IMG/VR virus record: IMGVR_UViG_3300043773_000329
Coordinates: 1-23,224 of that record
Length of the DNA: 23,224 bases
From: a virus
Direction: 5' to 3' (one strand)
Shown here: piece by piece, positions 1 through 5,092 of the stretch
How the letters are laid out: every line of letters starts with the position of its first letter
Numbering within the stretch: the first letter of the stretch is position 1
Position numbers and translations under genes: made by a program
Notes under the pieces: generated by a model
Seen by the model: the letters and a program-made list of their open reading frames with translations, nothing else
Databases searched by the model: none
Told to the model about the DNA's origin: nothing

Positions 1-59
1 TTAGGCACACTCTATGCATCAAGGTACTTGGGAGGCACTCCCGATGCATTGTGTGAATA

Positions 60-80
60 GAGCATCCGTATGAGATGCTC
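60..80. repeat. Perfect 7-bp hairpin
   Basis: GAGCATC (60-66) and GATGCTC (74-80) form a perfect 7-bp stem around the 7-base loop CGTATGA. On the plus strand it is followed by GGGTTTGGTTTT, which is T-rich, so it could terminate a plus-strand transcript entering from the left. A second small stem, GGGAG/CTCCC, lies just before it at 30-42. No gene is visible on either side to say what it serves. Confidence 0.5.
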
Positions 81-151
81 GGGTTTGGTTTTACACTTGC
101 AGCGTCTGGACTTTCGAACTACCTCATCGGCGTTTCTCGTTAGTATCTGCA

Positions 152-190
152 AGCGAAGGCTTTCTAGGTCGCGCAAGCTTCAACTTCGCT
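152..190. repeat. Nested stem-loop
   Basis: AGCGAAG (152-158) pairs with CTTCGCT (184-190). Immediately inside, GCTT (159-162) pairs with AAGC (175-178), leaving a 12-base loop and a 5-base bulge, so 11 base pairs in all. The loop contains one of the CTAG tetramers. The function is unknown; it could be part of a structured RNA or a packaging-end signal. Confidence 0.35.
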
Positions 191-430
191 CGCACTAGGC
201 ACCTAGTTCCTTCCACGGCTACCGATGCATCCTATTGCATCCCCCTAGTGGCACCGCTAGTGCCCGATCCGATCCCGATCTAGGTAGAAACTTCAAGCAG
301 CACTTTCCAAGTTTCGCCCTTGAGCTAACTTGTCCATGCCTCGTCTTGCAGAAGCGTTTTTGCGCGCTTGCGCGCGCCGCCTACTTCGATCTAACCGATC
401 CTAGTGCGCGTCAGTCCCGCGCCGATGGTA

Positions 431-497
431 GCCGTCCTAGTTGTGAAAGAGCGCCGGACTGTCAATCCGACACTTTGGCCTCATCCTAGCGGACCGG
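431..497 (+). other. tRNA-Asp(GTC)-like fold, probably degenerate or fortuitous
   Basis: The segment folds roughly as a tRNA: acceptor GCCGTCC (431-437) against GGACCGG (491-497) with 5 of 7 pairs, TA at the position 8-9 equivalent, a short D-arm (440-452), and an anticodon arm 454-470 with loop CTGTCAA (anticodon GTC, Asp) and a stem with 4 of 5 pairs. The T-arm (474-490) has a weak stem partly made of G-T pairs, and its loop is CCTCATC instead of the conserved TTCRANY. The missing T-loop consensus, the short variable region and the acceptor mismatches argue against a functional tRNA. A decayed tRNA or chance similarity is more likely. Confidence 0.2.
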
Positions 498-656
498 ACA
501 CTTTCGACCCTTCCAGCGCCCTAGTATATACGGTATGCCGATTGCCGAAGAAACGCCGTAAACCACTGCAAATGCAGCACTTAGAGCGGATTAGTAGTCC
601 GGTGGCATGGGGGACACGACACTCGCCAACCTACATAATACCAGCTCAGATTTTTG

Positions 657-673
657 CCCCAAAACATTTGGGG
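657..673. repeat. CCCCAAA/TTTGGGG hairpin
   Basis: A perfect 7-bp inverted repeat (657-663 and 667-673) surrounds a 3-base loop. It is followed at 674-684 by the smaller GTGG/CCAC stem. Neither strand shows a T-tract directly after the stem, so it does not look like a standard intrinsic terminator. It lies about 40 bases beyond the stronger terminator candidate at 713-749 in the direction of late transcription, and might act as a backup stop or RNA-stabilising structure. Confidence 0.4.
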
Positions 674-701
674 TGGAGGCCACTTTAGGCGGCGCTGGTA
701 T

Positions 702-749
702 CCAAACACAAAGACGGCTCCCACTAGCCCTATGCCAATGGAAGCCGTC
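702..749 (-). terminator. Probable intrinsic terminator after the late operon
   Basis: On the minus strand GACGGCT (749-743) pairs with AGCCGTC (719-713). One mismatch and a further 3-bp stem (CCA/TGG) extend it, around a loop of about 15 bases. The stem is followed directly by TTTGTGTTTGG, a T-rich tract interrupted by G. It stands about 80 bases after the stop codon of the last late gene (828-1742), the expected place to end late transcription. The tract is imperfect and the loop is long, so efficiency is uncertain. A weak TTG-started frame (784-581) runs through it and is a competing reading. Confidence 0.5.
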
Positions 750-827
750 CGCCACGCCCTAGCCCACCTGTCCAAGTAAGCCAAGGCTCAAGCATTCTAG
801 CAGCACGCTAGGCGCACTGCAAGGGGC

Positions 828-1742
828 TTATGCGCTCCAAGTGTGGAAGATGGCAGGAGCCGATCCCGTGCCGTTCGTGTATGTCTCGGTGCCCGCCTTG
901 GTCGGCAGGCCCGACGAGTAGGTGATCGTCTCGTACCAGTAGGTGATGGCGTTAGGCGTGGTGGTGCCGCTCGGGATCTGCCAGCCCAGTCCCATGTCTG
1001 CTTCGTTTGTAGACACGGCACGGATCGCGGGAGCGCCGCTCGACATCAGGCAGTACCAATACAGCCGACCAGCCGTCAGCGCGGTGGCGAAGGAGAACAC
1101 GAAAGTCCCGGTCGATGCCGTGCTCTGGGTTGCGCTGACGAGGGCCGACCCGCTAGGGCGGAAGTCGCTGGTGAGCGGCTTACCAGCTCCATTGCTCACG
1201 CAGTCGTAGAGCGCGATGCGGATGTTTTGTCCAGCAGCGGCGGTCGTGATCTGCACGCGCACATCCGCGAGCGTGCCGCCTCGCACGGGAGCCACGAAAG
1301 GAATCCAGTAGGTGCGGTTCGCGGTCAGCGTCAGCGTTCCCAGCGCCACGCCCGTCCGGCAGTTGGCGATGTAGCACTGGTCTGGGTTCGCACCAGTCGT
1401 CTGCTGGTAGTCCTCGATGTCCAAGTACTGAATGTGGTCATTGCTGGTTAAGCCCGACACCAGACTGTGGCTTACAGTTGTCGAGTCAATTGGCCCCCAA
1501 CTGTTGTCTCCAAGAAGCACATCCGATGCTGATCCAGATAGCTGTGGAACGCTTCCGGCATCGATCACATCAGCCAAACGAATGGGGATCGGGTCTGTAC
1601 CTCCGAAAGCGTGTGTTGGGCCATGCAGAGGAGGAGCGTTCTCCAACAGGTCGATGCGACCGCGCAAAGCCTCGCTCTTGGCAACTACTGAAGTCTCGAC
1701 ATTGACGGGTTCGTACTGCTTGGCGTTGCGATTGACTGTCAT
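828..1742 (-). CDS. Tail fibre-like or receptor-binding protein, modular
   Basis: This 304-residue protein is the last gene of the late region. Residues 39-52 (LHGPTHAFGGTDPI) and 97-107 (GLTSNDHIQYL) are short motifs of a type that recurs in phage fibre and appendage proteins, where they form connectors or repeats before a C-terminal recognition domain. The C-terminal two thirds (about 110-304) are rich in Thr, Ser, Gly and aromatic residues with beta-strand character, as expected for a surface-binding domain. The start is supported by AAAGGA eight bases before ATG. No T7 gp17-type adaptor domain is recognisable. Codon use changes near residue 105: mixed third positions before it and strongly C/G-ending after it, which suggests a swapped C-terminal domain. 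It probably acts on the virion with the esterase encoded just upstream. Function is inferred from motifs and position. Confidence 0.7.
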   Translation of the reverse strand: MTVNRNAKQYEPVNVETSVVAKSEALRGRIDLLENAPPLHGPTHAFGGTDPIPIRLADVIDAGSVPQLSGSASDVLLGDNSWGPIDSTTVSHSLVSGLTSNDHIQYLDIEDYQQTTGANPDQCYIANCRTGVALGTLTLTANRTYWIPFVAPVRGGTLADVRVQITTAAAGQNIRIALYDCVSNGAGKPLTSDFRPSGSALVSATQSTASTGTFVFSFATALTAGRLYWYCLMSSGAPAIRAVSTNEADMGLGWQIPSGTTTPNAITYWYETITYSSGLPTKAGTETYTNGTGSAPAIFHTWSA

Positions 1743-1763
1743 TTGGTTCCTTTGAATGAAGGA

Positions 1764-1786
1764 CCGGGAGGCTCACAACCTCCCGG
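1764..1786 (-). terminator. 8-bp hairpin between esterase and fibre genes
   Basis: CCGGGAGG (1764-1771) and CCTCCCGG (1779-1786) form a perfect GC-rich 8-bp stem with a 7-base loop. It lies 16 bases after the stop codon of the esterase gene. The bases after it on the minus strand (TCCTTCATTCAAAGG) hold only scattered T, then the ribosome binding site of the fibre gene. It may be a partial terminator that adjusts fibre levels, or an RNA-stability or processing element. Confidence 0.55.
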
Positions 1787-1802
1787 CTCACCTCACTTTC
1801 TA

Positions 1803-3446
1803 TCAGACAACTTGGCCGGGCACCCAGTTCTGGGGCATCGGGTAGCGGACATAGCCTTTGGCCGAGCCAGCGCCTGCGCCACCGTAGTAGTCTCCGTAGA
1901 AGATCGGTCCGGGACCGACCAACGGCGAACCATTGAGGCACGAGATCATCCAGTCCTCCATGTCCTTGGCAACGACCGCCATGGACGGACGAGCGGGATC
2001 ACCCGGGACGGCTTCGACAATCTCGCCTTCGGTCGGCGTGCAGTAGCGGAACTTGACATTGGCGTTGTAGCGCGCCGTGCTGAAGTCGATCATCCGCATG
2101 ATCACATCGTCGTGCGGATCCAAGGCGGGCCACGCAAGACCACCGTGCGCCGAAGTGGCGCTACGCTCGTCGAGCGTGAAACCAGCATTGGCGATGTTGA
2201 TGATCAACCCGGAACCAGCAGAAGCGGTGTCGCCATTGGCGGCATCGTAGGTGCAGGTGGAGTTGTTGAAGGTGGCCAGCGGTAGGCCAGTGGTCCCGTC
2301 CTGCTGACGGTTCGGGAGGTTGCGGTAGGACCCGAACTTCGACAAAGTACCGTCAATACGAAGCTGTGTACAAGCTCCGCCAGTCTGAGCGACAACACGA
2401 ACTTGCGCCTTTTCCGTGAACACTCCACCGTCAATCGAGATGAGTTGTCCGGCAACAAAGCCAGTACCTCCGTTGACAATGCCACCGTTAGCCACAGTGA
2501 AGTTGTAGAAGCTTTCGCCAGCATTCCTGAACCTCACCGGGTACGCCTGACCGATGAACTCGTAGAAGTGGTACACCGGAGGCAGGTACTTCAGGTTCGC
2601 ATGGTTCTGCTCCAAGTACCACAGCAACGAGAGCTGCTCGCGGTGCCACGCGGGAAGCGCCCACAACTGCTTGCGGGTCTTCACGCCCGTGTACTTCTGG
2701 GTGTGGATCGGGTCGTTGATGGACATATCCGCCCAGTTGCCGAGACCACCGGAGAACTCCGACATAATCGTGGTGTTGTTGCGGAAGTCGGGGCAGCAGT
2801 AGTGGTTGATGATGCCCTTGACCGTCGAATCGACGCCCGGCTTGAGGCCGTAGTACGACCGGAAGGTGGTCGTCAGGCTGTCGCTGTACAGCGGGCCAGT
2901 GATTTGGCTCATCAGGCAGCGGACGCCGCCGAAGGACGAACCCATGATGAAGATCTTGTCCGGGTCGATACCGAACTCCGAAGCGCGGCTCTTCAGCACC
3001 ATGATGAACACCTTGAGCTGCTCGAACAGAGCGCCAGCAGTCAGGGGTTCATTGCCAACAGGCATCGTCGTCTTCTCTTGGAAGGTCTGATCGATGAGCG
3101 CAGCGTTTGTCGAGCTGAACTTGTCAACACGCGCATACGGGTACGAGGCATCGTTCAGAGGAAACAGGTTCTGCTGAGCGGTGAACCCGACCATCACGAA
3201 CTTGTTCGCAGTCGATTGGCGCAGTTTGTCGAACAGGAAGTTGCCGTTGCCCAAGGCGACGAACGGCAGGCGTCCATCGTTCTGGGCGGCACCGCCACCG
3301 TGGACATAGATGATGCACGGGTTCTTGTCGGAACGGGTGCCGTTGGGGTGAAGCTTGACATGGAACCGCTGGGCTTCGTAGTCTCCGCCCCAGCGGATGT
3401 CAACTTCGTCCCTGTTGGCGGCGAAGTCAAACGGGATAACGGGCAT
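1803..3446 (-). CDS. Alpha/beta-hydrolase (esterase-like) tail protein with inserted beta domain
   Basis: The 547-residue protein has the hallmarks of an alpha/beta-hydrolase. A strand leads into HGGG (49-52), the usual oxyanion-hole motif of HGGG-type esterases, and GSSFG (169-173) is the nucleophile elbow with Ser171. Candidates for the catalytic His are His434 and His445 (in DPHDD); the acid is not clear. Between them, residues about 305-422 form a Gly/Thr-rich beta segment (GGTGFVAGQL, then TGGACTQLRI, GSYRNLP, GSGLIINI). It resembles a small beta module common in phage tail proteins. It has no signal peptide, and an AAGGA site precedes the ATG. Lying between tail-like genes, it probably removes acyl groups from host surface polysaccharide as part of the virion; the substrate is unknown. 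A soluble esterase unconnected to the virion cannot be excluded. Confidence 0.75.
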   Translation of the reverse strand: MPVIPFDFAANRDEVDIRWGGDYEAQRFHVKLHPNGTRSDKNPCIIYVHGGGAAQNDGRLPFVALGNGNFLFDKLRQSTANKFVMVGFTAQQNLFPLNDASYPYARVDKFSSTNAALIDQTFQEKTTMPVGNEPLTAGALFEQLKVFIMVLKSRASEFGIDPDKIFIMGSSFGGVRCLMSQITGPLYSDSLTTTFRSYYGLKPGVDSTVKGIINHYCCPDFRNNTTIMSEFSGGLGNWADMSINDPIHTQKYTGVKTRKQLWALPAWHREQLSLLWYLEQNHANLKYLPPVYHFYEFIGQAYPVRFRNAGESFYNFTVANGGIVNGGTGFVAGQLISIDGGVFTEKAQVRVVAQTGGACTQLRIDGTLSKFGSYRNLPNRQQDGTTGLPLATFNNSTCTYDAANGDTASAGSGLIINIANAGFTLDERSATSAHGGLAWPALDPHDDVIMRMIDFSTARYNANVKFRYCTPTEGEIVEAVPGDPARPSMAVVAKDMEDWMISCLNGSPLVGPGPIFYGDYYGGAGAGSAKGYVRYPMPQNWVPGQVV

Positions 3447-3461
3447 GGTGTGTCCTTTTGA

Positions 3462-4265
3462 TCAGAGAGAGAGGTTGCCGAGGAGAGTGGGGGTGCGGTT
3501 CTCTTCGGGAGAGCAGTGGATGAGGCCGCCGAGCAACAGCAAGCGCGGAGAGTTGGTTCCAGCATAGGAAGCACCAACAGCGAATTTCATCCCATTGGTG
3601 CAGTCAAACTTGCTGGAGCTGAGGGCCTCGGGAAAGTTGGCGTGAGCAAGAACAGTGTTCGAGGCATCAGTAGTTACCGGAACAAAAGTATCCCCAGCGT
3701 TGCTGTTGAGGACGATCCTGCTGTGCGTGATCTGCCGCCACTGCATTGTGCCGTAGTCACCAGCACCAACACTTGCCTTTTCGTTCTCGACTTGCGCTGA
3801 GATGATGGCAATTTGCGCGTCATACTTCCAAAGGAAGCGACGAGTGGTTGCTCCCGGAGTGAACGATCCGGCGTTCATCAAATGCTGATGGACGGACACC
3901 GGAGTGGCCTGCTTGGCAACGGTGGTCGTTGGGAAGGTGTTGGTCGCCGTGGATTGCGTGAACCTGACCGGAAGCTCCTTATCGAGGGTCGTCGCAATGG
4001 TGTAGAAGCGCAAAGAGATGGGATTGAGATCCGCAAACCCCTCGATCAAACCGTAAAGCGACACATTGACGATCAGCGGCCAACTGTACAAATCCTGAGG
4101 AGTCAGGGTGTACGGGTCCGTGTACACGATGTCTCCAAAGGCGTTGGTTTCAGCAGTGCCAGCCACCCAAGTGTCCTTGGTGGCAGTGACCACCTTGGAC
4201 TTGGCGTTGTCGGTGGAGCTGATCTGCTCCCCCAGAGGGGCAGAGCGGTAACGAAGAGGCTTCAT
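3462..4265 (-). CDS. Unknown protein, probable virion or tail component
   Basis: I do not recognise this 267-residue protein. It has no signal peptide or membrane segment and looks beta-rich, with many Thr, Ser, Ala and hydrophobic residues alternating. Residues about 60-90 (LYSWPLIVNVSLYGLIEG) are the most hydrophobic. An AGGAA site lies about 11 bases before the ATG, a long spacing. It ends 15 bases before the esterase gene and starts 27 bases after the HExxH gene, so the four distal genes look co-transcribed. Its place next to an esterase and a fibre-like gene suggests a tail or decoration protein, perhaps an adaptor that mounts them on the tail. That role is inference from position only. 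Confidence 0.6.
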   Translation of the reverse strand: MKPLRYRSAPLGEQISSTDNAKSKVVTATKDTWVAGTAETNAFGDIVYTDPYTLTPQDLYSWPLIVNVSLYGLIEGFADLNPISLRFYTIATTLDKELPVRFTQSTATNTFPTTTVAKQATPVSVHQHLMNAGSFTPGATTRRFLWKYDAQIAIISAQVENEKASVGAGDYGTMQWRQITHSRIVLNSNAGDTFVPVTTDASNTVLAHANFPEALSSSKFDCTNGMKFAVGASYAGTNSPRLLLLGGLIHCSPEENRTPTLLGNLSL

Positions 4266-4292
4266 GGGCTTGTGTTTCCTGAGGTGAGGTGA

Positions 4293-4610
4293 TTACCCGA
4301 GCAGGCGCTTCGCCAGTTCGGGGTTCTGCCTGAGCATCATAGGGATCAGTTGATCCAAACAGCGGACTTGACGCTCAGTGAGGTTGAGTTCGTAGGCAGC
4401 GGATGCAGCATGGAGCATCTCGTGGAGGAGGGTGGTCGGAAGCATCTCCTCCGCTTGCTGGCTTACTTGGATCACAGGCTCAGGGTGCTCTCCATACTGT
4501 CCCCATACCTGTAGTCCTGCTACTTCTTCTACCTTGATGGTGAGGATTCCAATGTGCAGGTGAGTAGGCATCCACTTCTTCTTCTTGGTTGCTTTAGTGT
4601 TCTTTTTCAT
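4293..4610 (-). CDS. Small HExxH putative metallopeptidase
   Basis: This 105-residue protein starts with a very basic segment (residues 2-12 contain eight Lys). HEMLH at 63-67 is the zinc-binding and catalytic HExxH signature. A likely third ligand is Glu79 in LTERQV, followed by a helix ending in NPEL. This layout (HExxH, a gap, Glu, then a C-terminal NPEL-like end) is seen in short metallopeptidase-like proteins of many phages whose substrates are unknown. AGG in the leader AGCAGGTATCC gives a good ribosome binding site. It is the first gene after the 482-base gap downstream of TerL and begins the distal host-recognition cluster. It could mature tail proteins or act on a host protein; the sequence does not say which. 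Confidence 0.75.
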   Translation of the reverse strand: MKKNTKATKKKKWMPTHLHIGILTIKVEEVAGLQVWGQYGEHPEPVIQVSQQAEEMLPTTLLHEMLHAASAAYELNLTERQVRCLDQLIPMMLRQNPELAKRLLG

Positions 4611-4623
4611 GGATACCTGCTGG

Positions 4624-4644
4624 TGCTGATCTGTTGCTGATCTG
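4624..4644. repeat. Tandem 10-base direct repeat
   Basis: TGCTGATCTG occurs at 4624-4633 and again at 4635-4644, separated by one T. It lies 14 to 34 bases upstream of the start codon of the HExxH gene, within its likely leader RNA. It could be a protein-binding or leader element, or simply a slippage product. Confidence 0.5.
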
Positions 4645-4972
4645 GGTTACTAGTGTTCTGATATGAGGCCGCCGCCGGGATCCCTGCTCCGCAGACCCCT
4701 CCGGCCCACCCCTCATCCAGATACACTGTCATCACCACCCTCGTGTAAGCTTCTCCCTTAGGCTAATCCCTACCACCCTGTTCCACATCTGCTCTAGGAT
4801 TCTCTAAGACGGGACTACATCCCCTAGGCCCGAGGCACGAGTGGTCGTCGCTACGCTCCGCCCCCTCGGCCTTCCGGTCTCAAAATACCAACTCCACCTA
4901 CCAACCTCTTCCCCTTTTCTGTGTTTGTCGTCCCAAAGCCTTGCCTCTAAAGGATTTGTCGAACCCAAGGGG

Positions 4973-5001
4973 GGTACCAAGGTACCTTAGTAATTACTAA
5001 G
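4973..5001. promoter_or_regulatory. Palindromic element, possible operator, promoter or processing site
   Basis: Two GGTACC palindromes (4973-4978 and 4981-4986) are separated by AA. They abut a perfect 16-base palindrome, CTTAGTAATTACTAAG (4986-5001). The AT-rich palindrome stands out in GC-rich surroundings and lies about 90 bases after the TerL stop. Such symmetry suits a dimeric DNA-binding protein, a recombination or cleavage site, or a short RNA hairpin. On the minus strand ACTAAGG faintly recalls the initiation end of a T3-type promoter (ACTAAAGG), but the upstream half does not match. Confidence 0.45.
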
Positions 5002-5092
5002 AAAGCGCCAAACCGCGCCAAACGCAATAGGAACGCACTACAGCGATCCTGATGGGGGGCTGGTAGGTAGACACCTGTTTGCCACTCATCGT

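Larger units (their letters stand above)
1..827. other. Non-coding, structured, CTAG-rich terminal region
   Basis: No convincing gene lies in this stretch. The open frames present (plus strand 235-489 and 404-688) have no ribosome binding site and no recognisable protein. What is visible is structure: hairpins at 60-80, 152-190, 250-264 (GGCAC/GTGCC), 657-673 and 713-749, a tRNA-like fold at 431-497, and ATGCAT three times (14-19, 44-49, 225-230). The tetramer CTAG occurs 14 times where about three are expected by chance. The stretch follows the last late gene of a T7-like phage, the place where such genomes carry their terminal repeat and flanking short repeats. I infer it is the genome-end or packaging region, or a junction to the next module. 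No second copy of any end is in the window, so this is not proven. Confidence 0.5.
4611..5092. other. 482-base intergenic region between TerL and the distal module
   Basis: This is the only sizeable gap within the late genes. I see no convincing gene: a 62-codon minus frame (5135-4947) overlaps the TerL end and has no clear start signal or family. The region holds the GGTACC/16-base palindrome element (4973-5001), a tandem TGCTGATCTG repeat (4624-4644), and a GGGATCCC palindrome near 4678-4685. Base composition is mixed and less codon-like than in the flanking genes. It is a natural place for a promoter for the distal genes, a terminator after TerL, or a processing site. I could not find a sequence matching a known T7-type promoter. 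Confidence 0.5.

Noticed and set aside
235-688. Plus-strand frames of 84 and 94 codons in the left end
   Set aside because: There is no ribosome binding site, composition is low-complexity, and they run against the direction of all other genes.
4945-4975. tRNA 3' end on the minus strand (GGGTTCGACAAATCC)
   Set aside because: TTCGA resembles a T-loop, but the flanking bases do not pair as a T-stem and no acceptor or anticodon arm fits.
4880-5040. Known T7, T3 or SP6-type promoter in the late gap
   Set aside because: Only a short ACTAAGG resemblance was found; the upstream specificity half does not match any consensus I know.
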